A stretch of 64,000 nucleotides of DNA from Flavobacterium sp. KJJ (GCF_000708595.2 NZ_JARP01000001.1:1302001-1366000); one strand, 5' to 3'. Counted from the first letter of the stretch, positions 25,918 to 35,010 are shown. The notes: a model not told the origin generated them from the sequence alone. Made by a program: numbers and translations.

Positions 25918-27213
25918 TTAAACCACTCTAATTACAAAATAATTTTTCTTTCCGCTTTGCAATAATACAAATTGATTGTTGATCAAATCATTTGAAGTCA
26001 ACACAAAATCTTCTTTGATTTTTTCTCTGTTCACAGAAATTGAATTCGCCGTCAAAGCTCTTCTTGCTTCTCCGTTAGATTTAAAGAAACCTGTTTTTTC
26101 GTTTAAAATTGAAACAATATCCAAGCCGTTTTGTAAATCAGCTTTTGCAATTTCTGCTTGTGGCACTCCGTCAAAGACTTCTAGAAAAGTCGCTTCATCC
26201 AGTTGTTTTAAATCTTCTGAAGTTGAATTTCCGAACAAAATATTCGAAGCTTGAATTGCTTTTTCTAATTCTTCTTTGCTGTGAACAAAAATCGTGATTT
26301 CTTCAGCTAATTTCTTTTGTAAAACTCTTAAATGTGGAGCTTCCTTATGTTGTTCAATTAAAGCATCAATTGCGTCCTTCTCTAAGAAAGTAAAGATCTT
26401 GATGTATTTTTCTGCATCGACATCTGTTGCGTTTACCCAAAATTGGTAAAATTTATAAACCGAAGTTTTATCAGCATCTAACCAAACATTTCCTCCTTCA
26501 GATTTTCCGAATTTAGAACCGTCTGCTTTTGTAATTAATGGTGTTGTCAAAGCAAAAGCTTTCGCACTTTCTCCACCCATTCTGCGAACTAATTCTGTAC
26601 CCGTAGTGATATTTCCCCATTGGTCAGAACCTCCCATTTGCAAAAGGCAGTTGTTGTTTTTATATAAATGATAAAAATCGTAACCTTGAATTAATTGATA
26701 CGTGAATTCGGTAAAAGACATTCCTTCTCCTTCTCCGCTTAATCTCTTTTTAACAGAATCCTTTGCCATCATATAATTTACCGTGATACGTTTTCCAACT
26801 TCACGAGCAAAATCAATAAAGGAGAATTCTTTCATCCAATCATAGTTGTTTACCATAACCGGAGCATTTGAATCCGTAGAATTAAAATCTAAGAAACGAG
26901 ACAAAACACTTTTAATTCCAGCAACGTTTTTGGCCAGCGTTTCTTCGTTCAGCAAATTTCTTTCATCAGATTTCCCAGATGGATCACCAATCATTCCGGT
27001 TGCACCACCAACCAAAGCTATAGGCTGATGTCCAAAATTCTTCAAGTGAACCAATAAAATAATCTGAACCATACTGCCAATATGCAAAGAATCTGCCGTT
27101 GGATCAAAACCTATATAAGCCGTTGTTACTTCTTTAAGCAATTGTTCTTCCGTTCCTGGCATGCTATCATGGTACAAACCGCGCCACTTTAATTCTTCAA
27201 CTAGATTCTTCAT
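25918..27213 (-). CDS. tyrS: Tyrosyl-tRNA synthetase
   Basis: This 431-residue class I synthetase charges tRNA-Tyr. The Rossmann fold shows the HIGH-type motif DSLHIGSM (about 39-46), tyrosine-site residues in [15 protein letters not shown] and [11 protein letters not shown], and the KMSKS-type loop [10 protein letters not shown]-terminal S4 RNA-binding domain (about 365-431, [15 protein letters not shown]) is present. Length and domain order match bacterial TyrRS of the TyrRS-S type. It is monocistronic, reading away from a 130-bp tandem repeat array. No T-box element is expected or seen in this group. Confidence 0.96.
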   Translation of the reverse strand: MKNLVEELKWRGLYHDSMPGTEEQLLKEVTTAYIGFDPTADSLHIGSMVQIILLVHLKNFGHQPIALVGGATGMIGDPSGKSDERNLLNEETLAKNVAGIKSVLSRFLDFNSTDSNAPVMVNNYDWMKEFSFIDFAREVGKRITVNYMMAKDSVKKRLSGEGEGMSFTEFTYQLIQGYDFYHLYKNNNCLLQMGGSDQWGNITTGTELVRRMGGESAKAFALTTPLITKADGSKFGKSEGGNVWLDADKTSVYKFYQFWVNATDVDAEKYIKIFTFLEKDAIDALIEQHKEAPHLRVLQKKLAEEITIFVHSKEELEKAIQASNILFGNSTSEDLKQLDEATFLEVFDGVPQAEIAKADLQNGLDIVSILNEKTGFFKSNGEARRALTANSISVNREKIKEDFVLTSNDLINNQFVLLQSGKKNYFVIRVV

Positions 27214-27241
27214 TTTTTAAAATAATTTGCGCAAATATAAG

Positions 27242-27630
27242 GATTGTGAATTGCAATATCAAAAAGGTTTGCTACAAAGGCACTAAGACACAAAGAAGAA
27301 TTAAAAAACTTGCCAATTTGTGACAAAACAAAAAACTTAGCGTCTTTGCGTCTTTGTCGCAAAAACCAAAGATTGTGAATCGCAATATCAAAAAGGTTTG
27401 CCACAAAGGCACTAAGACACAAAGAAGAATTAAAAAACTTTGACAATTTGCGGCAAAACAAAAAACTTAGCGTCTTTGCGCCTTTGTCGCAAAAACCAAA
27501 GATTGTGAATCGCAATATCAAAAAGGTTTGCCACAAAGGCAATAACACACAAGGAAGAATTAAAAAAATTTGACAATTTGTGGCAAAACAAAAAACTTAG
27601 CGTCTTTGCGCCTTTGTGGCAAAAACCAAA
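27242..27630. repeat. Three tandem 130-bp units with internal inverted repeats
   Basis: Three head-to-tail units lie at 27242-27370, 27371-27500 and 27501-27630, each starting GATTGTGAATCGCAATATCA and ending with GCAAAAACCAAA. Within each unit, GCCACAAAGGCACTAAGACA pairs with the distal CTTAGCGTCTTTGCGCC and TTTGTGGC. Copies 1 and 2 are nearly identical and copy 3 has several changes. The array fills the gap between tyrS and the divergent epimerase gene. A minus-strand open frame runs through it, which reflects the 129/130-bp period and not a gene. Confidence 0.93.
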
Positions 27631-27647
27631 ATAAGTATCTTTACAAA

Positions 27648-28649
27648 ATGGTATTAGTAACAGGAGGAACTGGTTTAGTCGGCGCACATTTATTGCTTCA
27701 TTTAATTGAAAATGGAGAAAATGTTCGGGCTATTTACCGAAATTCAAGTAACATCCAGAAAACAAAATCACTTTTTGAACTGTATAAAAAAGCTGTTTTG
27801 TTTGAAAAAATCAATTGGATTGAAGCCGATATTTTAGATGTTCCTTCTTTAGAAATTGCTTTCGCAGATGTGAATTACGTATATCATTGCGCTGCTTTGA
27901 TTTCATTTGATCCTAAAGAAGAAGATGCACTTCGAAAAACCAATATTGAGGGAACGGCCAATATGGTTAATTTTTCTATCACAAAAGGGGTAAAGAAATT
28001 CTGTTTTGTAAGTTCGATTGCAGCGCTAGGAGATTTAGCTGCTCACGAAACTTATATAACTGAAGAAACAGATTGGAATCCAGAAAAACCGCACAGCGAT
28101 TACGCCATTTCTAAATATGGTGCCGAAATGGAAGTTTGGCGCGCAGTTCAAGAAGGATTAGATGTTATTATTTTAAATCCGGGAGTTATTTTAGCAAAGA
28201 TTCCAACGGCAAAAATCTACAATGAAGGAAGTGGCCAGCTTTATACAAAAGTTGCTGACGGACTTTCTTTTTACACACTTGGAAATACCGGCTTCATAAC
28301 TGTAGATGATGTTGTAAGAATAGCAAGTGAATTAGTGAAAAGTGATATTAAAAACGAGAGATTTACCTTAATTGCAGACAATATTGTTTTCCGTGATATA
28401 TTAAATACAATTGCAGAAGCTTTAAAAGTAAAAAAGCCAAGCATTCACGCAACACCTTTAATAATGAATCTACTTTGGATAGCCGACGGAATATTCTCTA
28501 CGCTGTTTTTTCAAAAGAGAAGAATGACAAAGGCAACAGCAAAAGCATCATATTCTAAAAATCTGTATTCAAATGAAAAAATAAAAACCGCTCTTGGAAC
28601 GGTTTTTCTAGATGTACATCAATATATAAAAGACGTTTCAAAAATATAA
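27648..28649 (+). CDS. NAD-dependent epimerase/dehydratase (extended SDR)
   Basis: The 333-residue protein has an N-terminal Rossmann motif TGGTGLVGAHLL (residues 5-16), the mid-motif CAALISFDP, and the SDR catalytic pair in SDYAISKYGAE (Tyr and Lys, about 148-158), followed by NPGVIL. This fits extended SDRs acting on nucleotide sugars or on hydroxy-steroid/flavonoid-like ketones; the substrate cannot be read. The start at ATG 27648 begins the Rossmann strand; an upstream in-frame start at 27570 would translate the repeat. The final 25 codons include a small hairpin (AAAACCG...CGGTTTT), which may aid termination. Confidence 0.88.
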   Translation: MVLVTGGTGLVGAHLLLHLIENGENVRAIYRNSSNIQKTKSLFELYKKAVLFEKINWIEADILDVPSLEIAFADVNYVYHCAALISFDPKEEDALRKTNIEGTANMVNFSITKGVKKFCFVSSIAALGDLAAHETYITEETDWNPEKPHSDYAISKYGAEMEVWRAVQEGLDVIILNPGVILAKIPTAKIYNEGSGQLYTKVADGLSFYTLGNTGFITVDDVVRIASELVKSDIKNERFTLIADNIVFRDILNTIAEALKVKKPSIHATPLIMNLLWIADGIFSTLFFQKRRMTKATAKASYSKNLYSNEKIKTALGTVFLDVHQYIKDVSKI

Positions 28650-28650
28650 A

Positions 28651-29127
28651 CTATCTTATTTGAAGGGTTCTTCGTATTGAATCAATATTGACTGATTTTG
28701 AAGGTTTTGCTTCATTCAGCTTTGGAGCTGGCTCTGATTTTCCTTTATTCTTTTTAGCCGCTTTCGCTGCTTTTTTCTCTTCAAGTTTAACGATAGAATC
28801 TGTTGCTCTCTGTTTTACAGCTATTCGCTTGCCAAGTTCGTCGAACATTTCTTTGTACGTATTAAAATCTGCTGCGTAATACATATTACTTTGAGCAAAC
28901 TGCAGACTGTCCACTTTGTATTTTTTCAGCACATACTTTTTAGGATCTGCATCAACCGAATCCAAAGAAAGTGGATTTTGATATTTCATAGCCTCTAAAA
29001 GTGACAAGTCATACATAATATCAATCATTTTTCCTTTCTCGATAAGTCCTTTTGGTTCTTTTACCAATTCTTTTTTACAACTTATCGAAAGAGACAAAAC
29101 CAATATTATAAATACAAAATTCTTCAT
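28651..29127 (-). CDS. DUF4296-type lipoprotein
   Basis: This 158-residue protein begins with a lipoprotein signal (MKNFVFIILVLSLSISC, acylated Cys17), then a helical domain with KMIDIMYDLSLLEAMKYQ and a lysine/alanine-rich tail (EEKKAAKAAKKNKGKSE). It resembles the DUF4296 group of Bacteroidetes, of unknown function. It is the last gene of an operon with pyrC (9-bp gap) and the Dpm1-like gene, a conserved neighbourhood in this phylum as I recall. Its stop is 1 bp from the convergent epimerase stop. Confidence 0.78.
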   Translation of the reverse strand: MKNFVFIILVLSLSISCKKELVKEPKGLIEKGKMIDIMYDLSLLEAMKYQNPLSLDSVDADPKKYVLKKYKVDSLQFAQSNMYYAADFNTYKEMFDELGKRIAVKQRATDSIVKLEEKKAAKAAKKNKGKSEPAPKLNEAKPSKSVNIDSIRRTLQIR

Positions 29128-29136
29128 TTTAGCTTT

Positions 29137-30477
29137 TTATCTGTCAAACAATAATCTTTTTCCAGCGCGGATATCTTTTACTTTAAAATTATTGTAAACC
29201 ATTTCTCCGTTTACAAAAGTATGTGTAATTCTCGATTTAAAAGTATAATTGTCAAAAGGCGACCAACCGCATTTTGCTAGAATATTCTCTGGTTTTACAC
29301 TCCAAGGCAAACTTGGATTAACAATAACTAAATCAGCAAAATAACCTTCTTTAATAAAACCTCTTTTTTCGATTTTGAAAATTTTAGCCGGATTATGGCA
29401 CATTTTTTCAACGATTTTCTCTACAGTAATTTTTCCTTGGTGATGTGCTTCGAACATGGCAACAACTGCATGCTGTACAAGCGGACCTCCAGAAGGCGCT
29501 TTTAAGTACGACTGCATTTTTTCTTCCTTTGTATGTGGAGCATGGTCAGTTGCAATAACATCAATACGGCCGTCATTCAAGGCTTTCCAAAGTTCAGCGC
29601 GATCTTCAGCAGTTTTTACAGCAGGATTCCATTTAATGAAATTTCCTTTTGTTTTGTAATCTTCATCCGTAAACCAAAGATGATGTACACATACCTCAGC
29701 AGTGATTTTTTTATCTTCTACCGGAATTTTATTCGAGAACAATTCCATTTCTTTCGCTGTAGAAAGATGAAAAATATGCAATCTAGCGCCTGTTTTTTTC
29801 GCTAAAGCTACCGCTTTTGAAGACGAAATATAACAAGCCTCAGCACTGCGGATTAAGTGATGCGCCGTTACAGGAACATCGTCACCATATTTTTCTTTGA
29901 ATTCGGCTAAATTATTTTGAATAGTAGTTTCATCTTCACAATGGACCGCAATTAACATTGGCGTGCTTGAAAATATTTTTTCTAAAACAGCTTCGTTATC
30001 AACCAGCATATTTCCGGTTGAAGAACCTAGAAAAATCTTAATTCCGGCAACATTTTTCGGATTCGTTTTTAGAACTTCTTCTAAATTATCGTTCGTTGCA
30101 CCCATCATAAACGAATAATTCGCAAATGATTTTACTGCTGCAATCTGATATTTATCTTCAAGGATTTCTTGAGTAACGGCATTCGGAACTGTATTTGGCT
30201 GTTCTATAAAAGAAGTAATACCACCAGCAACTGCTGCTCTCGATTCTGATTCAATATCACCCTTATGTGTTAATCCTGGTTCTCTAAAATGTACCTGATC
30301 GTCAATAGCACCGGGCATTAAATAACTTCCTTCTGCATCTACAACAATACAATCTGATGTTTTTAGGCTTATACTGTCTGAAATCTCAACAATTAAGTCG
30401 TTCTCAATCAAAACATCACCTTCAAAAATAGATCCCTCGTTTACAATTTTTGCATTTTTGATTAAAATCCTGTTCAT
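29137..30477 (-). CDS. pyrC: Dihydroorotase (class I-like)
   Basis: The 446-residue enzyme closes carbamoyl-aspartate to dihydroorotate in pyrimidine synthesis. Visible active-site parts are the carboxylated lysine Lys147 (GIKIFLGSSTGNM), His179 (AVHCEDE), His237 (HIFHLST) and Asp311 (ATDHAPHTKEEK). The usual first HxH metal pair reads Gln61-Val-His63 in DDQVHFREPG, so one histidine ligand is replaced by glutamine; as far as I recall this is common in Bacteroidetes members. It lies 10 bp after the Dpm1-like gene and 9 bp before the DUF4296-type gene. An inactive homolog is possible but the rest of the site is intact. Confidence 0.9.
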   Translation of the reverse strand: MNRILIKNAKIVNEGSIFEGDVLIENDLIVEISDSISLKTSDCIVVDAEGSYLMPGAIDDQVHFREPGLTHKGDIESESRAAVAGGITSFIEQPNTVPNAVTQEILEDKYQIAAVKSFANYSFMMGATNDNLEEVLKTNPKNVAGIKIFLGSSTGNMLVDNEAVLEKIFSSTPMLIAVHCEDETTIQNNLAEFKEKYGDDVPVTAHHLIRSAEACYISSSKAVALAKKTGARLHIFHLSTAKEMELFSNKIPVEDKKITAEVCVHHLWFTDEDYKTKGNFIKWNPAVKTAEDRAELWKALNDGRIDVIATDHAPHTKEEKMQSYLKAPSGGPLVQHAVVAMFEAHHQGKITVEKIVEKMCHNPAKIFKIEKRGFIKEGYFADLVIVNPSLPWSVKPENILAKCGWSPFDNYTFKSRITHTFVNGEMVYNNFKVKDIRAGKRLLFDR

Positions 30478-30487
30478 CGCCTTTCGT

Positions 30488-31213
30488 TTATAGTGTATTG
30501 AATAATTTTTTTAATCGAAGAGAAATTACGCCAAGGATCGCTTCTTTAATAATAGCATTGCTCATTTTTGAAACGCCTTTTGTTCTATCCGTAAAAATAA
30601 TTGGAACTTCGGTTATTTCAAATTTACCACAATATGTTCTATATTTCATCTCAATTTGAAAAGCATATCCAACAAATTTGATTTTGTTAAGATTTATCTT
30701 TTCTAAAACTTGTCTTTTATAACAAACAAAACCTGCTGTCGCGTCATGAATTTTCATTCCGGTAATAAATTTTACGTAAACCGAAGCAAAATAAGACATC
30801 AGTACTCTGCTTAAAGGCCAGTTTACCACATTTACACCCGTTACATAACGAGAGCCAACAGCTAAATCAGCGCCTCCAAAATGGCAGGCGTCAAATAATT
30901 TTTCAAGATCATTTGGATTATGAGAGAAATCAGCATCCATCTCAAAAATGTAATCATAATTGCGTTCTAAAGCCCATTTAAAACCATGAACATAAGCAGT
31001 TCCTAAACCAGATTTTTTGGCTCTTTTTTCTAAAAACAGCCTTTCAGGATATTCTTCCTGAAGCGCAATCACTTTATTGGCAGTGAAATCTGGCGAGTTA
31101 TCATCTATTATTAAAAGATGAAAAGGTTTATGTTGCGAAAGGACAGCTCTAACTATACTTTCAATATTTTCGATTTCGTTGTAAGTGGGAATTATGACAA
31201 TACAATCATTCAT
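30488..31213 (-). CDS. Dolichol/polyprenol-phosphate mannosyltransferase-like GT2
   Basis: This 241-residue family-2 glycosyltransferase has the GT-A motifs VIIPTYNEIENI (residues 6-17), DDNSPD (about 37-42) and MDADFSHNP (about 93-101), in the arrangement of Dpm1/polyprenol monophosphomannose synthase. Such enzymes load a sugar from a nucleotide donor onto a lipid phosphate at the cytoplasmic face of the membrane; there is no C-terminal membrane domain, matching the soluble Dpm1 type. It is the first gene of an operon with pyrC. Donor (mannose or other) cannot be told from sequence alone. Confidence 0.88.
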   Translation of the reverse strand: MNDCIVIIPTYNEIENIESIVRAVLSQHKPFHLLIIDDNSPDFTANKVIALQEEYPERLFLEKRAKKSGLGTAYVHGFKWALERNYDYIFEMDADFSHNPNDLEKLFDACHFGGADLAVGSRYVTGVNVVNWPLSRVLMSYFASVYVKFITGMKIHDATAGFVCYKRQVLEKINLNKIKFVGYAFQIEMKYRTYCGKFEITEVPIIFTDRTKGVSKMSNAIIKEAILGVISLRLKKLFNTL

Positions 31214-31304
31214 TTTTCTGCGTAAATTTCACCGCAAAAGTAAACTTTTTATAGCATTTGATTCATAATAAATATATAATAAAAGTATTGAGCCAAAAAA
31301 TTAC

Positions 31305-31312
31305 TAATTTTG
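31305..31312 (+). promoter_or_regulatory. -7 element directly before the DUF4271-type gene
   Basis: TAATTTTG ends 7 bp before the ATG at 31320, with a TTG at 31288-31290 after a short 14-bp spacer. If used, transcription would begin at or next to the start codon (leaderless). Confidence 0.45.
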
Positions 31313-31319
31313 TATCGTT

Positions 31320-31988
31320 ATGATTGAACAACTTCACCCCAGAATCCTCGAAAACAAAGATTGGGCAACACTTTTATTTGTGGTGGCCTTTGCCATCGTT
31401 GCAATGACAAAATCTGCTTATGAAACACGATTCAGTGAATTCAGCAAGCTTATTTTTTCAGACAAATACGCAAAAATTTATCGTGACGGCAATCTAAAAA
31501 GCAGTTTTACGGTTGGTTTATTTTTCGTGCAGGTTATTTCGTTTGCTTTTTTCATTCAGCTTACGATGCATATTTTTGACGATACGGTAGAAAAAACCGA
31601 TTATATTTTGTTTATTCAGATCGCTACTTTTTTACTTTATTTTATTCTGGCCAAGTTCTTAATTGAGAAAATTGTCGCGACTTCTTTCAATATTGATGAT
31701 TTTGTAGATCTTTTTAACTTACAAAAAGTAACCTATAGAACTTATATTGGAGTTTTGATCCTTCCTATAAATGCCATTTTGTTTTATTATGACAATATTC
31801 CTAAAACTATACCGCTAGCAATCATAGGCGTTTCGCTCTGTATAAGCGTATACTCTTACTTTATTTCAATTAAAACGTATCAAAATGTAATAATCGGCAA
31901 GTTATTTTATTTTATTTTATATCTTTGCGCACTTGAAATAGCCCCTTATTATTTTCTCTATTATTGGATTACAAAAGGGAGTGCTTAG
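31320..31988 (+). CDS. DUF4271-type membrane protein
   Basis: This 222-residue protein has about six membrane helices (beginning near residue 18, LLFVVAFAIVAM) and matches my memory of the DUF4271 group found next to hemD across Bacteroidetes. No enzymatic motif is visible. It ends 14 bp before the ATG of hemD, so the two form an operon; a link to tetrapyrrole synthesis or membrane insertion of a haem enzyme is speculation. The -7 element right before the ATG hints at leaderless translation. Confidence 0.8.
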   Translation: MIEQLHPRILENKDWATLLFVVAFAIVAMTKSAYETRFSEFSKLIFSDKYAKIYRDGNLKSSFTVGLFFVQVISFAFFIQLTMHIFDDTVEKTDYILFIQIATFLLYFILAKFLIEKIVATSFNIDDFVDLFNLQKVTYRTYIGVLILPINAILFYYDNIPKTIPLAIIGVSLCISVYSYFISIKTYQNVIIGKLFYFILYLCALEIAPYYFLYYWITKGSA

Positions 31989-32002
31989 AAAATGTTTATA
32001 AT

Positions 32003-32752
32003 ATGAAAGTGAAAACAATTTTGGTGTCACAGCCTGAACCTAAAGTGGAAAATTCTCCATACTTTGAGCTCCAACAAAAACACAAAATAAAAATTGATTT
32101 CAGACCATTTATTCATGTGGAAGGGGTTAACGCAAAAGAGATTCGATTACAAAAAATTGATCTTAATCATTATACTGCGATTATTTTGACAAGCAGAAAT
32201 GCAGTTGATCATTTTTTCAGAGTAGCCGATGAAATGCGCTATAAAGTTCCTGAAGGATTGAAATATTTTTGTCAATCTGAAGCAGTTGCGTTTTACCTGC
32301 AAAAATATGTAGTGTATAGAAAACGTAAAATTTATGTGGGAGCAAAAGACTTTGCAGACTTATCACCGCTGATCAAAAAATACAAAGACGAGAAATTCTT
32401 GTTACCAGCATCTGATCAATTAAATGCTGATGCACCTATTACATTAAACAATCTGAAAGTAGATTGGGCACAAGCTATTTTTTATAGAACTGTAATGAGT
32501 GATTTATCTGATTTAGCTGATGTTTATTATGATGTTTTAGCTTTTTTCAGTCCAACTGGAATTAAATCATTATTTAAAAATTTCCCAGATTTTCAGCAAA
32601 ACAATACCAGAATCGCTGTTTTTGGAAGCACAACTCAAAAAGAAGCTTTAGACCATGGATTAAGAATTGATATTCTTGCTCCAACACCTGAAACTCCTTC
32701 TATGACAATGGCTTTAGAAAAATACATTAGTGAAGCAAACAAAGGAAAATAA
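32003..32752 (+). CDS. hemD: Uroporphyrinogen-III synthase
   Basis: The 249-residue protein resembles HemD, which cyclises hydroxymethylbilane into uroporphyrinogen III in haem synthesis. HemD sequences are weakly conserved; here the bilobed pattern is visible: first lobe VKTILVSQPEP, the hinge ILTSRNAVDHFF (about 59-70), and in the second lobe FFSPTGIKSLF and FGSTTQKEALDHG with the final TPETPSMTMAL. The start ATG 32003 is chosen since the longer ORF from 31964 overlaps the upstream gene. It follows the DUF4271-type gene closely. Moderate to good confidence because of the SPTG and T(P)ETPS motifs. Confidence 0.86.
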   Translation: MKVKTILVSQPEPKVENSPYFELQQKHKIKIDFRPFIHVEGVNAKEIRLQKIDLNHYTAIILTSRNAVDHFFRVADEMRYKVPEGLKYFCQSEAVAFYLQKYVVYRKRKIYVGAKDFADLSPLIKKYKDEKFLLPASDQLNADAPITLNNLKVDWAQAIFYRTVMSDLSDLADVYYDVLAFFSPTGIKSLFKNFPDFQQNNTRIAVFGSTTQKEALDHGLRIDILAPTPETPSMTMALEKYISEANKGK

Positions 32753-32764
32753 ATCCTTAACAAT

Positions 32765-32830
32765 ATTAAAATCTTTTAAATTCCAAATTCTAACTTTATC
32801 TGTTGGGATTTGGAATTTTTCTTTTAAATC
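32765..32830. repeat. Inverted repeat of AAATTCCAAAT type
   Basis: AAATTCCAAATTC pairs imperfectly with GGGATTTGGAATTTT across a 22-bp loop just after hemD; T-rich sequence follows. It may act as the hemD terminator. Similar AAATCCCAAA/TTTGGGATTT stems occur at 36716-36757 and 49117-49161. Confidence 0.6.
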
Positions 32831-33003
32831 AATCTTTCCAGATCTTTGTAAAAGTTTAAAATTTATACAAAGAAATACAGGCAATGAATTCTATTTTGAA
32901 TTTAGAATTTTTAAAATTGGAATTTTATTTTCCCCTCATTTTGAGTACATTTGATTTCTAACTAAAACCAAATCACTAAAATTAGTTTCAAATTTAAACT
33001 CGT

Positions 33004-33474
33004 ATGAAAATCAACTCCCTTCTAATTGAAATTGATGGCATCGACAAAGAAATTCTTCGTTATTTAATGGACGATGCCCGAAAACCTATTTTGCAAATTG
33101 CTAATAAAATAGGCATTTCTGGAGCCGCAATTCATCAGCGTCTAAAAAAACTAGAACAATCTGGCGTGATTTCCGGATCAAAATTTACTGTAAATCCAAA
33201 GGTTTTAGGCTACAATACTATGGCGTTTATTGGCGTTTATCTTGACAAAGCTTCGCGAAACTCTGAAGCTGTAAAAGATTTAAGAAAAATTCCCGAGGTT
33301 TTAGAATGCCATTACACAACAGGAAACTGGTCTGTACTAATTAAAATTATCTGTCGCGACAACGAACATTTAATGCAGCTTTTAAATACTAAAATTCAAG
33401 CCATTGAAGGTGTTTCAAGAACAGAAACTTTTATTTCGCTTGATCAGCAGATTGACAGACAGATTCAGTTATAA
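33004..33474 (+). CDS. Lrp/AsnC family transcriptional regulator
   Basis: The 156-residue DNA-binding protein has an N-terminal helix-turn-helix (IDKEILRYLMDDARKPI, then IANKIGISGAAIHQRLKKLE) and a C-terminal RAM domain (VLGYNTMAFIGVYLDK; VLECHYTTGNWSVLIKII). These regulators bind amino acids or similar small ligands and control amino-acid genes. It stands alone; the ligand and targets cannot be inferred. Length is standard. A strong terminator follows. Confidence 0.93.
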   Translation: MKINSLLIEIDGIDKEILRYLMDDARKPILQIANKIGISGAAIHQRLKKLEQSGVISGSKFTVNPKVLGYNTMAFIGVYLDKASRNSEAVKDLRKIPEVLECHYTTGNWSVLIKIICRDNEHLMQLLNTKIQAIEGVSRTETFISLDQQIDRQIQL

Positions 33475-33532
33475 TGAGATAATGAGATAATGTGGCAATT
33501 TGATAATTAGGTAATTCAAAATACTTCACAAA

Positions 33533-33565
33533 AAACCCGACAGGTTTTTAAAACCTGTCGGGTTT
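33533..33565. terminator. Bidirectional terminator, CCCGACAGG stem
   Basis: AAACCCGACAGGTTTT pairs with AAAACCTGTCGGGTTT (16-bp stem, 1-nt centre) between the convergent Lrp and metallopeptidase genes. Core shared with 7736 and 61259. Confidence 0.92.
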
Positions 33566-33606
33566 GCTATAAAATTCTCTAATTGACTAATTCTCTAATT
33601 AGCAAA

Positions 33607-34296
33607 TTAGTTTCTCCTGCTGCTTCCTGAATAAATCGAGATATAGTATAACAACGTTGCAATAGATCCTATCGCCGCAACAACATACGTTCTTGCCGCC
33701 CATTTTAAAGCGTCTTTTGCTCCAGCTTGTTCCTCTTGTGTCAGCATGTGTTTATTTTCAAGCCACGCCAACGCCCTGTTGCTCGCATCGTATTCTACAG
33801 GCAAAGTTATAACTGAAAATAAAGTTGTTGCTGCAAAAATCACAATTCCTACTAACAATAACTGCGGAAAAGTTTTAATCATCAAAATTCCAGCAATCAA
33901 AATCCATTGTACGTAATTTGACGCTACACTTACAATTGGAACTAATTTAGAACGCATTGTAAGCCATTCATAACCAATTGCATGTTGTACTGCGTGACCA
34001 CATTCGTGTGCGGCAACTGCCGCCGCTGCTGTATTGCGATGATTGTAAACTGCTTCACTCAAATTCACTGTTTTATCTGACGGATTGTAATGATCTGTTA
34101 ATTGACCTGGAGTCGAAATAACGCGCACATCTATAATTCCGTTATCGGCAAGCATTTTTTCTGCAATTTCAGCACCGCTCATTCCGTTTTTTAACTGCAA
34201 TTGAGAATATAATTCGAATTTACTTTTAAGTCTAGAGCTTACTAACCAGCTAAAAAGCATAATTAGTCCGGCAATAATTAAATATCCACTTCCCAT
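33607..34296 (-). CDS. YugP-type zinc metallopeptidase (membrane)
   Basis: The 229-residue protein carries a zinc-protease motif HECGH (His97 to His101) following a transmembrane start (residues 4-19), and has further helices near the C-terminus (about 130-150, 195-215). This layout matches the YugP/neutral zinc metallopeptidase group. The start ATG at 34296 begins a clean membrane segment; the longer frame from 34338 adds non-conserved residues. The natural substrate is unknown. It is monocistronic with respect to the next gene at 34420, about 120 bp away. Confidence 0.88.
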   Translation of the reverse strand: MGSGYLIIAGLIMLFSWLVSSRLKSKFELYSQLQLKNGMSGAEIAEKMLADNGIIDVRVISTPGQLTDHYNPSDKTVNLSEAVYNHRNTAAAAVAAHECGHAVQHAIGYEWLTMRSKLVPIVSVASNYVQWILIAGILMIKTFPQLLLVGIVIFAATTLFSVITLPVEYDASNRALAWLENKHMLTQEEQAGAKDALKWAARTYVVAAIGSIATLLYYISIYSGSSRRN

Positions 34297-34419
34297 ATTT
34301 TTGTTTTTTTTTGATTGAATTTTAAAGTTACAAAACAAACTGCAATTTATGAACCAATTTCAAAAAATGTCATTTTGGCATTATTATTCAATTCCAAATC
34401 AAAAAATTAAAATCGAAAC

Positions 34420-35010
34420 TTACAACAGCTGTTTGTCTATTTCTTCAAACTTCTCAATGAGACTGTTTAGCTTTTCGTCTTGTTTTTTAATTTGCTTCGG
34501 ACGGATATAAAACCAGTTAAATCCAATCCATAACAACGTTACGCCGTAAGTAATCAAAGCATAAAAAACCGTCATTCTCGAAGCGTATTCATACATATAC
34601 AAACAGATTCCGACAAGAAGCAAAACAAAATACCAGCTTAATATTGTGGACTGCATAAACTGCTGTTTTTTCTTAATTAAAATCAGTTTTTGCAAATATT
34701 CATGATTGGTTTGAGTGGCATCAATATTTTTAAAATCTTTTAATGAACGATTATAAACAAAAACATACATCGCCATTGCTGCGATCGCTAAAACAATTCC
34801 GATTTTACTCGAAATAAACTGTGGCTGATAATAATACCAAACAAACAGAATAAAGGCGCTTGTAGCAAAAAGCAAAATATTAGTTTTCCATAAACTGCGT
34901 AAATTTGCTTTTTTAAATTGTTTTAATCGTGCTAGCAAATCCTCGATATTGGGTTGACTTACGGTTTGTTTTTTCCATAAATCTTTGAAATCTATATTAT
35001 TGTTGTCCAT
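34420..35010 (-). CDS. Membrane protein co-encoded with an ECF sigma factor
   Basis: The 196-residue protein has a soluble N-terminal part (about 1-40) and four membrane helices (from about 42 to 165), ending in a coiled-coil-like tail (KKQDEKLNSLIEKFEEIDKQ). It overlaps the sigma factor gene by 14 bp, the usual position of an anti-sigma factor, but it lacks a recognisable zinc anti-sigma (ZAS) motif. It could hold the sigma factor at the membrane in another way. No family recognised. Confidence 0.78.
   Translation of the reverse strand: MDNNNIDFKDLWKKQTVSQPNIEDLLARLKQFKKANLRSLWKTNILLFATSAFILFVWYYYQPQFISSKIGIVLAIAAMAMYVFVYNRSLKDFKNIDATQTNHEYLQKLILIKKKQQFMQSTILSWYFVLLLVGICLYMYEYASRMTVFYALITYGVTLLWIGFNWFYIRPKQIKKQDEKLNSLIEKFEEIDKQLL

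Noticed and set aside
27242..27630. Possible CRISPR array
   Set aside because: Units are 130 bp and contiguous, with no unique spacers and no cas genes nearby.
27210..27687. Two overlapping minus-strand open frames of 112 and 85 codons with repeated peptide words
   Set aside because: They lie wholly in the 129/130-bp tandem units; the repeated peptides (AFVANLFDIAIHN) only mirror the repeat period, and an overlapping real gene start (27648) is on the other strand.
28587..28611. Terminator inside the epimerase gene (AAAACCG...CGGTTTT)
   Set aside because: It lies within the last codons of the frame; it may help termination but is not clearly separate from coding sequence.
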